The notes under the pieces: generated by a model
Database searches by the model: none
What the model saw: the letters and a program-made list of their open reading frames with translations, nothing else
Told to the model about the DNA's origin: nothing
Translations under genes and position numbers: made by a program
DNA from: Ochotona curzoniae
Taxonomy: Eukaryota > Chordata > Mammalia > Lagomorpha > Ochotonidae
Assembly (NCBI RefSeq): GCF_017591425.1
Contig: NW_024466512.1
Location: 21,009,501 to 21,073,500, forward strand
Length of the DNA stretch: 64,000 bases
Direction: 5' to 3'
In this document: piece by piece, positions 34,977 to 46,391 of the stretch
Numbering within the stretch: the stretch's first letter is position 1
Layout: each line of letters opens with the position of its first letter

Positions 34977-35275
34977 GGGCCTGGCATGATGGCCGAATGG
35001 CTAAATCCTCACCTTGCACGCCCAAAATCCCATATGGGAACCAGTTCATGTTCTGGCTGCTCTCCACTTCCCATCTAGGTCTTTGCTTGTGGTCTGGGAG
35101 AGCAGTGGAGGATGGCCCAAAGCCTTGGAACTACGTGGGAGACCGGGAGGAGGTTCCTGGCTCCTGGCTTTGGATTAACTCAGCTCTGGCCATTGTGGTC
35201 ACTTGGGGAGTGAGGCAGCAGATGGAAGATCTTTCTCTCTGTATCTCCTTTCTGTATATCTGTCTTTCCAGTGTG
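34977..35275 (+). mobile_element. CSINE without an A-tail, ending at a palindrome
   Basis: Head GGGCCTGGCATGATGGCC. The body ends TCTGTCTTTCCAGTGTG and then a 22-bp palindrome instead of AATAAA and poly(A). ATAGCATGTAGTACA upstream and ATAGTATGTAGTACA downstream look like the target duplication. Confidence 0.85.
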
Positions 35276-35297
35276 CATACTATATGCATATAGTATG
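35276..35297. repeat. Perfect 22-bp AT-rich palindrome
   Basis: CATACTATATG followed immediately by its reverse complement CATATAGTATG. It overlaps the right target duplication of the SINE. Confidence 0.95.
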
Positions 35298-35364
35298 TAG
35301 TACAACCATAAATACAGCCATCCATGAAACTAATTTAAAAGAAACAGTTATAAAAATAAAGCTA

Positions 35365-35452
35365 TGGGAGCGAACAGGGAGGGGTTGGGGGAAATCCCAG
35401 AGCCTATGAAACTGTGTCACATAATGCAATGTAATTAATTTTAAAAAAAACC
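35365..35452 (+). mobile_element. Probable lineage-specific L1 3' end, about 88 bp
   Basis: ATAAAGCTA flanks at 35356-35364 and 35453-35461. The insert starts with a G-rich purine tract (GGGAGCGAACAGGGAGGGG) and ends ATGTAATTAATTTT plus A(8). The family assignment is inferred from this 3' UTR style. Confidence 0.6.
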
Positions 35453-35508
35453 ATAAAGCTAAAGATGCATAACATGTAACAATTTAAAAATTTTAAAAAT
35501 CATTAACA

Positions 35509-35612
35509 GTTCTGGCTATTCAAGGCAGTAGCGGGAAGATCTTCCTCTTTGTCTCTCCTCTACTCTGTATGGTATCTGACTTTCCAATAAAAATAAATAA
35601 ATCTTTAATAAT
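35509..35612 (+). mobile_element. CSINE, 5'-truncated
   Basis: Only the last third: GGAAGATCTTCCTCTTTG through CCAATAAAAATAAATAAATC. Confidence 0.85.
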
Positions 35613-35621
35613 GAATTAACA

Positions 35622-35803
35622 GAGGTGGGCACTTAGCCAGTGTTAACAATGGTTGAGTGGTTCTGTGTCCCCTGTCAGAGTACCTAGGTTCAATATCCAC
35701 CTCTGACTCCTGACTCCAGTTTCAAGTGATCTGGGTTCCTGCCATTCACACAGGGGACATGAATTGAGTTCCTGGTATTTGCTTCGGCCTCAGCCACCAA
35801 AAG
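35622..35803 (+). mobile_element. CSINE, old subtype, 3'-truncated
   Basis: GGGCACTTAGCCAGTGTTAAC to GGCCTCAGCCACC; no tail. Confidence 0.65.
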
Positions 35804-36204
35804 CTAAGCAAGTTCGTTCTTATAACAGGTATTTCTGTTACCAGATATAGAATTTGATACATCCTCACTTAGGGTAAAGGAGTGAAGGACACAGAAGAAG
35901 CCAATGGCCACCAAAGAGGGGAAAAAAAAAACCCAGAATATTTGAATGATGCACAGGAGCTACCCATGCTTTCCTCTGTGACCATAATCCTGCTTGTATT
36001 AAGTAAAAAATGACAAATAACTTTTCCAGCTCTTATCTGACTAGTATACATAGATCTAGGTGAATTCATTCAGTGGCAGATAAGTAATTTAGTTTTAAAC
36101 TATGTCCCATGCATTAGGCCCTTGTCCCCATTCCAGAGCCCCTGGAACAGGATCCAAAAACACGTCCCATCAACATATAACTCAGCCTGAAAAGTAAGAG
36201 TGGC
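35804..36204. other. No recognised feature
   Basis: Unique spacer with an A(10) run near 35921-35932. Confidence 0.4.
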
Positions 36205-36522
36205 AGGGCTGGTACTATGGCACAGCAGGTAAATCCACCACCTACAGTAATGGCATACCAAATGGATGCTGGTTTGAGTCCTGGCTGCTCAACTTCCAAT
36301 CTAGCCACCTGCTAATGCTCCCAGGAAAGTGGCAAATAATAGCCCACGTTCTGCCACTTGAAGGATTCATTTGGTTCTCTGAGACCAGTCAGATAAGAGC
36401 AGGTAAAGGACAGCAGAACACTGATGTGGCCATTTGTGGAATGAACCAGAAGATGAAAAATCTCTATCTCTCCTTCCCTCACTCTTTCACTTTCCCTTTC
36501 ACATAAATAAATCTTTAAAAGA
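36205..36522 (+). mobile_element. CSINE, old class
   Basis: GGGCTGGTACTATGGCACAGC head; CACATAAATAAATC tail. The segment around 36350-36410 is unlike the consensus. Confidence 0.78.
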
Positions 36523-36877
36523 GTTCATTAGTGCTTAAGGCTGAGAGAATGGAAGAGCAAGATTTTCACATGGTAAAGCAATATTCATGTACAGATACAC
36601 ACAACAAATAATCTGAGAGTTGGGAGAAGGCCAAAAAAAAAAGAAAAGAAAAAGAAAGTTGAGTGAGGAAATAAATTTTCAGGCTACAAAACAAAAATCT
36701 GAGTCACAATGAACATTGTCTAAATTTCTCCCAGACTGTATCAAGGTTGATGTGTGTGACCAATAAAGTAGAACAGAATTATGCTATTTTACTTCTGAAG
36801 TTAAGTCAGAAAAGAAAGAGGAGCTTTTGGCCTCTCATTTACCAAGAATGGCCTGGTCCTCCAAAAGTCAATTAATT
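36523..36877. other. No recognised feature
   Basis: Purine-rich at 36620-36660; otherwise unique. Confidence 0.4.
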
Positions 36878-37553
36878 GAGTGTGTGGTGTGATAGCTTAG
36901 TGGCTAAATACTCCCCTTACAACCTCTGCGATCCCATATGGTTGCCAGTTTGTGTCCCTGATGTTCCTCTTCCCATTCAGCTCCCTGCTTGAGGCCTGGG
37001 AAAGCAGTTGAGGACAACACCAAATCTTCAGACCTTGAACCTGCATAGGAGGTTCAAGGTCCAGAAAAATTTCCTGGCTTCAAATCAGCTCAGCTCCAGC
37101 CATGTGGCCACTTGGGGAGTGAACCAGTGGATGGAAGATCTGTTTCTCTTTTCTTTTCTTTTTTTTTTTTTTTTAAGATTTATTTTTTTATTTTTATTGT
37201 AAAGGTGGATATACAGAGAGGAGAGACAGAGAGCAAGATCTTCCATCCAATGATTCACTCCCCAAGTGAGCGCAACGGCCGATGCTATGCCAATCTGAAG
37301 CCAGGAGCCTCTTCCAGGTCTCCCACATGGGTGCAGGGTCCCAAAGCTTTGGGTCATCCTCAACTGCTTTCCCGGACCACAGGCAGGGAGCTGGATGGGA
37401 AGCGGGACTGCCGGGATTAGAACCGCCGCCCATATGGGATCATGGGGTGTGCAAGGCGAGGACCTTAACCACTGTGCCATTGTGCCGGGCCCCTGTCTCT
37501 CCTTTCTATAAATTTATCTGCCTTTAGAATAAAAATAAATAAATCTTTTTAAA
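36878..37553 (+). mobile_element. CSINE split by an inverted young CSINE
   Basis: The left part is 36878-37149 (GTGTGGTGTGATAGCTTAG head) and the right part 37493-37553 (TTATCTGCCTTTAGAATAAA tail). The interruption is 37150-37492. Confidence 0.85.
37150..37492 (-). mobile_element. Young CSINE nested in opposite orientation
   Basis: T(18)AAGATTTATTTTTTTATT start, TTGTGCCGGGCCC end. CTGTTTCTCTTTTCT and CTGTCTCTCCTTTCT flank it. Confidence 0.9.
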
Positions 37554-37602
37554 AATTCAATGAATCTATAACATGGCAATTTTTTTAACAAGAGAAGTAA
37601 TT

Positions 37603-37927
37603 TTTTAAGATTTATTTATTTTTATTGGAAAGTCAGATATACAGAGAGAAGGAAAGACAGAGAGGAAGATCTTCGATCCAATGATTCACTCCCCAAGTGG
37701 CCGCAACAGCTAGAGCCGAGCCAATCCGAAGCCAGGAACCAAGAGCTTCTTCTGGGTCTCCCATGTGGGTGCAGGGTCCCAAACCTTTGAGCCATCCTCA
37801 AATGCTTTTCCAGGGCACAAGCAGCGAGCTGGATGGGAAGTAGACCACCAGGATACAAACCAGTGCCCATCTGGGATCCCAGTGTGTGCAAGGCAAGGAT
37901 TTTAGCCACTAGGCTTTTGAGCTGGAC
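37603..37927 (-). mobile_element. CSINE
   Basis: TTTTTTAAGATTTATTTATTTTTATTGG start; ends CACTAGGCTTTTGAGCTGG. Confidence 0.88.
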
Positions 37928-37933
37928 TGCAGC

Positions 37934-38012
37934 ATGCTAATTTTTAAGGTGATAATTTTGAATGGCCTGTAAATGATATCAATATTCAAATAATCTTTGG
38001 CAAAAGAAAAAG
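37934..38012 (+). mobile_element. hAT-type DNA transposon fragment (MER58-like)
   Basis: GCTAATTTTTAAGGTGATAA TTTTGAATGGCC, then ATTCAAATAATCTTTGGC. It resembles the right arm of the element at 57612-57705. Confidence 0.5.
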
Positions 38013-38281
38013 TTTCTAGTGACCTAGAGTAGGACCGGCTTCCATGTTGTGATTAGCCTGATTTAGAAACCCACACCATTAGTAACAGACCTCTGGTCTA
38101 CAGTTATGTAAGTAAGTATGGAGACAGATTCTCCAAACCAATCAAGCTTCAGGTGCTTGCAGTGTTGGCTGACATCTTGAGAGAGATTCTAAGTCAAAAC
38201 CACTAGCTAAGCAGCTCCCAGATTCTTAACTCCCAGAACCTATGTAACAATTTCTTAAAATTTTTAAGATTTATTTAAATT

Positions 38282-38613
38282 GGGCCCGGCGGCGTGGCCT
38301 AGGGGCTAAAGTCCTCGCCTTGAACGCCCCGAAATCCCATATGGGCACCAGTTCTAATCTCGGCAGCTCCACTTCCCATCCAGCTCCCTGCTTGTGGCCT
38401 GGGAAAGCAGTGGAGGACGGCCCAAGGCTTTGGGATCCTGCACCCGTGTGGGAGACCCGGAGGCAGTTCCTGGATCCTGGCTTCAGATCGGCATGGCATA
38501 GGCCATTGCGCTCACTTGGGGAGTGAATCATCAGACAGAAGATCTTCCTCTCTGTCTCTCCTCCTCTCTGTATATCTGACTTTCCAATAAATAAATAAAT
38601 CTTAAAAAAAAAA
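38282..38613 (+). mobile_element. Young CSINE nested in another CSINE
   Basis: AAGATTTATTTAAATT at 38266-38281 and 38614-38629 is a perfect 16-bp duplication of the host's T-rich 3' end. Head GGGCCCGGCGGCGTGGCC. Confidence 0.95.
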
Positions 38614-38924
38614 AAGATTTATTTAAATTTTATTTGAATGGCAGAGTCACAGAGAGAGGAAGAAACAAAAGAGACAGGTCTTCCATTTACTGGTTCACTT
38701 CCCAAATGGTCGCATGGCTGCACCTGTGCAGATCAGAAGCCAGGAGCCAAGACATTCTTCCAGATCTCCCATGTGGGTGCAGGGGCCCCAACCTTTGGGC
38801 CATCCTCTGTTGTATTCCCAGGCTATAAACAGTGAACTGGATCAAAAGTGGAGAAGCCAGGACTCCAACAGGTGCCCATATGAGTTGCTAGCTCCTTAGC
38901 CTACTGCAAAATGGTACCAGCCCC
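38614..38924 (-). mobile_element. CSINE, old, host of the nested copy
   Basis: AAGATTTATTTAAATTTTATTTG start, AATGGTACCAGCCCC end. Confidence 0.85.
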
Positions 38925-39193
38925 GTTGTTAGCTTTTAAGATGTGGTCTTTTGGGGTAATATGTTATATAATGCTAACATGGTAAAACAACATTAAACTA
39001 ATGTAAATTTGATGGAAAATTGTACCATATGATAATGTCATGATTTCTTCTACCCAGTAAGATTCAGCTTTAAATTATAAGTGGCCTATTGCCCAAGATA
39101 TTACTGAAAGTTAAATAAGGTTAAAGAAAGGGCTCCACCAGAGATTCAATTGTTCTTATTTTCTGATACTGACTGTATATTCAAAAATGCCAA

Positions 39194-39437
39194 AACTGGA
39201 GCTGGCACTGTGGCAAAGAGGGTTAAACCACTATTGTGATACCTACACCCCCCACCAGAGTGCTAGCTGGAGTGTCAGGTGCTGCACTCTGCTCCAGCGC
39301 CCTGCTAATGGCCCTGGGACAGCAGCAGCAGATGATCCAAGTACTTGTGTCCCTTTAATTCATGTGAAAGACCAGGATGGAGCTCCTGGCTCCTGGCTTC
39401 AGCCTGACCCATACCTGGCTGTTGCCTCCCACTAATT
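39194..39437 (+). mobile_element. CSINE, old, no tail
   Basis: GGAGCTGGCACTGTGGCAAAG to CTGTTGCCTCCCAC; the 3' third is missing. Confidence 0.8.
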
Positions 39438-40865
39438 GTATGGCTAATCTACAGCTACAGACACAGTGTAATTATGGCAGGTTTCACATACAATGCAGCC
39501 AATATGAGGATGTTGTCTGATATCAGACAAGGTAAGGGTTAAAGTTGAGGCAGCAAATTTATCCCCAGAGACATAAGCCTGGCACTAAGCTAAGATTCTC
39601 CCTGAATTTTCCTTACCTCTAAATTCTGGGATAACTGATGCTCACTGAATTCTGATATTTGTATGAATAAAAATGAAGGGATTTAGCAAATCTTGTTCCT
39701 GCACACAGTTGTCAAAAAAAATCTGACCTTTACAACAGGAAAAAGAGGGGGGATTTAAAGATTTAAAGAAGAGGCAGTGACTGTCTGATGTATAACAAAC
39801 CTTTGAAAAATTATGAAGCAGTGAAAATCCCCTACAGGTCCCAACAAAATGTGTCCAATTTGCATTCCAGCAAAGCTTTCCATACATACCATTTGGCTCC
39901 GGTGTGTACTTCCAGGGCAAATAAATCCTAGGGAATAATGCCACTGGGACCTAAGTCTGATCTCTGATATATTACTGCTACATAGCTCCAAACCAGGCTC
40001 CACAAACTGCCTTTTTGATTCCAAATAACTAAATCAAAGTCATCCTGATAAGCTTTGAAAGCAGGGAATGTGAAGAGTGGTTTAATGAATGTTACAACTC
40101 AACCTATTATAGACCATAGTACACTACAGGAAGAGAAAGAGGAGGGGAAAAAAAGCTCATGTTTTTACATGGCAAATCTCTCAAGACCAAATCCAGACAC
40201 ACCTGTCATTCACCACACCTGACTCCAAAGCCTTATTGAAAACCGATTTTGATCAGACGTTAGGATGCATTTGTAAACCCAACACTCGTGTGTATTGGTG
40301 GGGTGCAGGGTGGGCTAGAGCTGAGACTACATATAATATATAATTTTCTGTTTTCATTGAAAACCAATTCAAACTGCCTTTAAAAAAAAAACAACCAATG
40401 GGAGATAAGTAATGAAATAGTTTAATTTACACAACTTCAAGGAAAAATCACATAAAATACATGAAGATACATAAAATAATTTTTGTAAAAGTCAGAAAAA
40501 TCTACCATTCAGCAGAAAGTTCCAGGAAAAAAAGGGGAGGAGTTACATTTCTAAAGAACCTGAAGTTCTAATGTCCTACAGTCCAGCATCCATTTTATCC
40601 TTTCATGAGAATTTCCACAAAACATAAAGGAGACACACTAAAACATTAATCAATCATTTATATTGGACAAATCACAAGATATACAGAAACTGATGGACTA
40701 AAAAAGAGAAGAGTAAGAGAATACTCAGGAACTCAAACAGCTTGATGATTCAGACTTCAGTATCTGCACATGCCATTATAAAACAGTGGAGCAACAACTG
40801 AAGTCAACATACAGCACCTTGGAAATAATCAGCCTCTTCGCCAGAGAAAGCTATTCTGCAAGCAG
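39438..40865. other. SINE-free island
   Basis: Unique sequence. Overlapping minus-strand frames (39642-40024) have no identifiable domain. Confidence 0.5.
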
Positions 40866-40909
40866 AGATAAGCCACTCCCCTTAACCCAGTTACAGAAAA
40901 ATAATAATA

Positions 40910-41012
40910 ATAATGTGGAAACAATGGTTTTACCCACTTTGCTATTGCCCTTGGCCCTTTGTGCCCTAATCAACTATGTAAAGATTATCAAAATAAAATA
41001 ATTTTTTAAAAA
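40910..41012 (+). mobile_element. Lineage-specific L1 3' end
   Basis: TTACCCACTTTGCTATTGCCC, TTGGCCCTTTGTGCCC and CTATGTAAAGATTATC match the ends at 21435 and 53990. AGATAAGCCA (40866) and AGATAAACCA (41013) are a possible degenerate duplication. Confidence 0.75.
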
Positions 41013-41265
41013 AGATAAACCAGCAAGCAGGAGGCAAACCAAGCTTCAAGTATAGTGAGCAAGTCACAGCCCATTACCTGGCCTAAGATTCTGATGGCAC
41101 ATGCATCAAGAAATACCATTGCCTACTCACAAGACATAAAGCGTAACTGACACTTCTGAGGGGGGAAAGTCAAATTTAAACTTTGGCAAGGCAAGCTAAA
41201 CAAGCTGTGATCACTGTTAGCCACATATTTTGGATGAAACTCTTAAGCACAGAAGTTAAACCTTG

Positions 41266-41577
41266 GTACTGGTGCTGTAGTGCAGCACATCGAGTCTCTG
41301 CCTGCAATAGCAATATCTCATATGGAAGCTGGTTTGAGTCCCAGCTACTCCACTTCTGATCCAGCTCCCTGCAATTGCCTGGGAGAACAGCAGAGGATAG
41401 CCCAAGTGCTTGGGCTTCTGTACCCATGTGGGAGACCCAGAGGAGGCTCCTGGCTCTGGACTGGCTGAACTCCAGCCATTTTGGCCATTTGGAGAGTGAA
41501 CCAGCAAATGGAATATCTCTGCCTCTCCTTCTCTCCCTGAAATTGCCTTTTAAATAAAAACAAATAAATCTTTGGAT
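41266..41577 (+). mobile_element. CSINE, old class
   Basis: GGTACTGGTGCTGTAGTGCAG head; TTTTAAATAAAAACAAATAAATC tail. Confidence 0.85.
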
Positions 41578-41703
41578 AAAACAAAAAACAAAACCTTCAG
41601 TATCTTATCTGGCCTAAAAAGGCCATTCATGTACTTGAGGACAGAAGCATGCCTAAGACCTATAAAAGCGAGATGGAACTTGATTGTTAAATCTCTTTTC
41701 AGT

Positions 41704-41912
41704 TTTGGGCAGGCATTAGGTGCAGTGGTTAGGTCATCATTTGGGACACCATCGCCCACACTGGAGTCTGTGGTTTGAATCCCAGTTGACTATTGATGTA
41801 GGTTCTGTTATTATGAACGCTGGAAGGCAGTGATGATGGCTCAAATACGCGGGTCCCTGCCATCCACAAGGAAGACTGGGATAGGATGCCAGTCTCTTGC
41901 CTTCAGTTTGTT
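41704..41912 (+). mobile_element. CSINE, 3'-truncated
   Basis: TTGGGCAGGCATTAGGTGCAG head to TTGCCTTCAGTTTG; then AAC repeats. Confidence 0.65.
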
Positions 41913-42307
41913 CTAGGTTTTACAAACAACAACAACAAAAACACCACCACCTTCTTTTTTGTGATTCTGCCAGGACTACCAAAGGAGTGGACCACATGAA
42001 ACCCTCGGCTGGCAATCTACTCAACTTGATCTTTAGGCTGCTTTCTTGTCCCCACCGTTGGATTCAAGGTTCAGTAGGAAGGCCTGCTATGAGTATGGCA
42101 TATACAGTAACACAACAAGGTTGTTGTCAGTATGTGTGACTAACTGGACAGGCTGAAGTTTTGGCCTGAGGTTAGGAAATTCACAGAATTACAATGCAGA
42201 CAAACTAAAAATCCCAACAAGCTATGGTGGTTAGTATGGCCCTAAATGCCCTATACTGAGGGATGAGTGAGGGAGAGAGTGGTACCACTGCTGATGGTCC
42301 CAACATT
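41913..42307. other. No recognised feature
   Basis: (AAC)n at 41923-41940, otherwise unique. Confidence 0.4.
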
Positions 42308-42616
42308 ATTATTATTTTTTAAAATTTTTATTGGAAAGTCAGATATACAGAGAGAAGGAAAGACAGAGAGGAAGATCTTCTGTCCACTGATTCACTCTCC
42401 AAGTGACTGAAATGGCCAGAGATGCACCAATCCAAAGCCAGGAGCCCAGACCTTCTTTTGGGTTTCCCATTGGGACTCCACTGCTCCACTGCTTTCCCAG
42501 ACTAAAACCAAGGCACTGGATAGGGAGCAGGGACCAGGATTAGAACCAGCGATTATATGGGATCCCAGCACGTGCAAGGCGAGGACTTTAGTCACTAGGC
42601 TACTGCGCCGGGCCCA
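42308..42616 (-). mobile_element. CSINE
   Basis: TTTTAAAATTTTTATTGGAAAG start and CTACTGCGCCGGGCCC end. GTCCCAACATTATTA and GTCCCCAAAATTATTA flank it. Confidence 0.9.
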
Positions 42617-42729
42617 GTCCCCAAAATTATTAAAAGGTCATCTCAGAATGATGAAAAATGTAGTTATAAACTACTAGATGTTAAAGAAGGTAATAGCACA
42701 TTTTTTTCTTAAACTTGCTTTCCCTTTTT

Positions 42730-43034
42730 GTTTTTTAAAGATTTATTTTTATTGGAAAGGCAGATCAAAGAAAAGGAGAGACAGAGAGCGACCTTCCATC
42801 TGCTGGTTGATTTCCCAGATGGCTGCAACAACTGGAACTGAGCCGATCCAAAGCTTCCAGGGCTCCCATGTAGGTGCAGGGTCCCAACACTTTGGGTCAT
42901 TCTCTGCTGCTTTCTCAAGCCACAAGCAGGGAGGTATATGGGAAATGGAGCAGCAGGGACATAAACCGGCACCCATATTGGATCCAATGTTTGCAAAGTG
43001 AGGATTTAGCTGTTAAGCCATCATGCCAGGTCCT
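42730..43034 (-). mobile_element. CSINE
   Basis: TTTTTTAAAGATTTATTTTTATTGG start; AAGCCATCATGCCAGGTCC end; about 20 bp missing at the GGAGCC segment. Confidence 0.85.
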
Positions 43035-43039
43035 CCTCT

Positions 43040-43271
43040 TTTTTTTTTTTTTTTTTTTAAGATTCCTTTTACTTGAAAGTTAGTTACAGAAAGGGAGAAA
43101 CACAGACACAAAGAGCTCTTCCATTTGCTAGCTCACTCTCCAAAAGGCTGGAACAGCCAGAGCTGAGCTTGTTCAAAGACAGGACCCAGGATTTTCCTCC
43201 ACATCTCCCACGTGTGCACAGGGGCACAAGGACTTGAGCCATCCTCTGCTGCTTTCCCAGGTCATAAGCAG
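43040..43271 (-). mobile_element. CSINE, head missing
   Basis: T(19)AAGATTCCTTTTACTTG start; stops at CATAAGCAGCAGGGAGAG. Confidence 0.75.
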
Positions 43272-43420
43272 CAGGGAGAGGTTCCCACCCACTGGTTCAT
43301 TTCCCAGGCAGTCACAATGGCTGCAGCTGGGCCAGTCAAAGTCAAAATCCTCCTGGAGCTTCTTTTGGGCCTCCTGTAATAGGGATGCAGCCAAGTGGTA
43401 GCACCCTAAAGCAATAGGCA
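43272..43420 (-). mobile_element. CSINE fragment
   Basis: CCACTGGTTCATTTCCCAGGC, GGCTGCAGCTGGGCCAG and CTTTTGGGCCTCC; both ends lost. It may be a duplicate segment fused to the copy before it. Confidence 0.55.
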
Positions 43421-43734
43421 GATGTGATTCCATTTTGGTTCCTTAACTAGGTTTCAAGCATAGTTAACCCAGGCGTGATCTGAAGTTGAGTTGACTGGAT
43501 ACTTTTGAGTTGTGCACCAAGTTGATGATTTTTATTGTGTGCCAATCAGAATATGGTCCGCAGATTAGATGGTTTAAGGGAAAAAAAAAAATTCCCTGTT
43601 TGCTGTGCACCAAAGGGAGTTTAAAAACCCACAACTTTCCCCATGCAGTGCAGTGGCTCCTGGAGTGTAGTGAGAACTTCCATTGTCAAGCCTGGCTAAT
43701 ACAGACTCCTCCTTAGACTCTACACTTGCATCCG
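43421..43734. other. No recognised feature
   Basis: Unique spacer. Confidence 0.4.
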
Positions 43735-43907
43735 GCATCATCTCCTAACACTCCCATGTGGAGGCAGGCTCTGTCCTCAGTGCTTTCCTAGTGCCTTCCT
43801 TAGCAAGGAACTAGATTCAAAGTTCAGCAGCTGGACTCGAACCAGCATGCATATGGAATACAAGCACTGCAGGCAGTGGCTGAATCCATCACAACGCTGG
43901 CCCTGAC
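43735..43907 (-). mobile_element. CSINE 5' half
   Basis: ACTCCCATGTGGAGGCAGG through GACTCGAACCAGCATGCATA and CACAACGCTGGCCC. Confidence 0.7.
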
Positions 43908-44026
43908 AGCAGAATCATTTTATAATCCCTTGGGCCAATGTATGAGGGTTCCAACTTCTCCAAATCCTTACAACATTTGTTTGCTATATCTTTAAAAACA
44001 AACAAACAAAAACAAAACAAAAAACA

Positions 44027-44358
44027 GGGCCCAGTGCAGTATCCTAATGGCTTAGGTCCTTTACATGCCTGGCCTTGCTTGCGCCGGGATCCTATATGGA
44101 CACCAGTTTAATCCCAGCACCCCCGCTTCCCATCCAGCTCCCTGCTTGTGGCCTGGGAAAGCAGTTGAGGACGGCCCAAAGCTTTGGGACCCTGCACCTG
44201 TGTGGGAGACCTGGAAGAGGCTCCTGGCTTCAGACTGGGGCAGCTCCAGCCATTGTGGCCACTTGTGGAGTGAATCAACAGATGGAAGATCTTCCTCTGT
44301 CTCTCCTCTCTGCATGTCTGACTTCCAATAAAAATAAAATAAATCTTTTTAAAAAATT
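44027..44358 (+). mobile_element. Young CSINE with 15-bp head insertion
   Basis: GGGCCCAGTGCAGTATCC; 'GGCTTAGGTCCTTTACATGC CTGGCCTTGC' is longer than the norm. A-run plus (AAAC)n precedes it at 43994-44024. Confidence 0.9.
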
Positions 44359-44389
44359 ATAGCTTCAGAAGCTATTGTGAATGAAAATG

Positions 44390-44505
44390 TTTTTTTTTTA
44401 ATTTAAATTTTATTTGAAAGGCAGGCAGACAGATGGAGAGAGATCTTCCACCTATTGTCTCTCTCTTCAAATGTTTACAAGTCAGGCTGACGTCAACAGG
44501 AATGT
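44390..44505 (-). mobile_element. CSINE tail fragment
   Basis: TTTTTTTTTAATTTAAATTTTATTTG then GAGAGATCTTCCACC; the rest is absent. Confidence 0.65.
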
Positions 44506-44679
44506 TTATTTGGCTCAGACAGGTTCAGGAACAAGTTATTTTCACCTTCGTTCCTTAATTCTCTGCTGCAGTCACCCACTGGGACATGAGCTATTGCTCT
44601 GCCATCTTTCACAGAAAACACCAATCAGTTTCCTCATTGCTTTTCCCAAATCATAATCCAATTTTAATAGAAAATTCAC
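44506..44679. other. No recognised feature
   Basis: Unique spacer. Confidence 0.4.
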
Positions 44680-44800
44680 TGAACACATTATTTAGCCTTT
44701 CTGGGCTGTGAATTCCATCTGTAGAAGGAAAATACTAATAAAAGCACAGTCCATTTTGTGATTGTTGTGAAATTTCAATGAAAAATACAGACAAACTGCC
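44680..44800 (+). mobile_element. MIR-like fragment
   Basis: TTATTTAGCCTTTCTGGGCTG, TCCATCTGTAGAAGGAAAATAC, TTGTTGTGAAATTTC follow the MIR order. Confidence 0.5.
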
Positions 44801-46179
44801 ACGGTTAAGAAAGGTCAAAGGAGACATGACAATCAAATGGAACATGTTATCCTAGATGGGATGCTGAAACACAAAAAGGCCACTAGGTTACAATCAAGGA
44901 AATCTGAATAGGTAAGTTAATCCATAACAATACTCAATACTGGCTCATTAACTGTGACAAACATATCATGCTAATATTTCAATAAGAGGAGAAACTGGGT
45001 GTGTTATATATAGAAATTGCAGGCTTTTTGTAAATCTAAACGTGTTCTAAAATTAAAAGCCTACTTCAAATAAGTCCTAGATTACAAAACTATGAAGAGC
45101 AGTCAATTGGAAAATATTGCATAATTTAGTAGATTAAGTTTTCTAAATGGATTGCTGGTAGTTAGGCATCCACATTAAGTAGTTCAAATAACAGGTAGCA
45201 TGAAGAGTTAAGTTCTGGTGTATGAGTCTACCCCCAGAAACATCCCAGCTGTTTCCTGCCAGCTGGTGCCTCACTCTTGACTTTCAAAGGACTTGATTTT
45301 CTTTGTATAACTATTTTTGCTTCCCAACTTAGCTATCTGGAAAAAAAAATGCGGGGGGCGGGGGAAGCACCTTTTAAAAAGATGCTCTTAGCAGGTAAGT
45401 GCTTTAAGCCTGTAAAAAATAAAATGTAAAGCACGGGCATTGCTAACTTTTGGGTCCATTTTATAACTGGCTGAAATAGATCTGATTTAGACTCTCAATT
45501 TCAAATGCAGAAACAGACACTCGGAGATAGAATCCAGCAAGTGTACCCACCTCCTGTTCTACCCTGGAAAAAAAGAAGAAGAAGAAAGCAAAAGTCCCAG
45601 AAGTACAGGAAATTGTTTCTCAGACGAAAGACAACACTTCCTTTCCCAGAACAATCCATCTCCCACACTGACATCCTGCTCCTGCTATATTTACCCAACC
45701 CCAATCTGCCAATGATATACTTCCAGCTGCACTTGCGCCACATGGTCCTGTCACTCAGCTGGAGCGCTAACAGGGAATCTGTCCAGAGGGCAGAGCCTAG
45801 AAATCACTACACACTAATCCATGCTTCCTCTCCTGCTAGCCTTTGGAGTGAGACAAAATATGAACAGTATTACTCCCTGTTTATTTTGGAATTGACTGGG
45901 GAGACAAGAAGAGGTACTTCATTTTATGTAGTTACTAATTTTGCCTGCTCTCATGGTAGCCAGGAGAGGAGCACGAACAATGAAGAGATCGAAATGGGAA
46001 GTTAAAAATAACTCTGTTAACGCTAGCCAGCCAAGAAAACATCACTTAATAGCCTCTTCCACCCTAACCCACAAGGATCAGGCTATCAAACCGCCTTCTG
46101 ACAGTGTAAGCTCTTCAGTTCTGACTACACTGATCAAAAGAGTCAAGGATGGGACCACTCCGTCGACCTGACCCTCAGA
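44801..46179. other. SINE-free island with a 166-codon frame
   Basis: Unique. The plus-strand frame 45505-46005 is the longest one outside SINEs, with a KKRRRRKQKSQKYRK basic stretch. It has no recognised domain and no gene context, so it is not called as a gene. A GCGGGGGGCGGGGG G-run lies at about 45352-45365. Confidence 0.5.
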
Positions 46180-46357
46180 GGACACACCAACAGGGGTGGT
46201 AGGATCCCAAGTACTTGGATCACCTTCTTCTGCTTTCCCCAGGCCATTAGCTGGGAGCAAGATCAAAAGTGCAGCAGACAGGACACAAACCCGTACTCAT
46301 ACAGGACACTGCAGTCACAGCCACTGGCTAAGCCCACTATGCCACATCACTAGCCTC
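46180..46357 (-). mobile_element. CSINE 5' portion
   Basis: CAGGCCATTAGCTGGGAGC, ACACAAACCCGTACTC and CTATGCCACATCACTAGCC. Confidence 0.7.
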
Positions 46358-46391
46358 CAAATGAGAAATGCTAAATCCAAACTATATATTA

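Noticed and set aside
39642..40024. Overlapping minus-strand frames that looked like a possible processed pseudogene
   Set aside because: No protein family is recognisable, no poly(A) remnant or flanking duplication was found, and the two frames conflict.
45505..46005. 166-codon plus-strand open frame in a SINE-free island
   Set aside because: One such frame is roughly expected by chance in 64 kb. It has no domain, only a basic low-complexity stretch.
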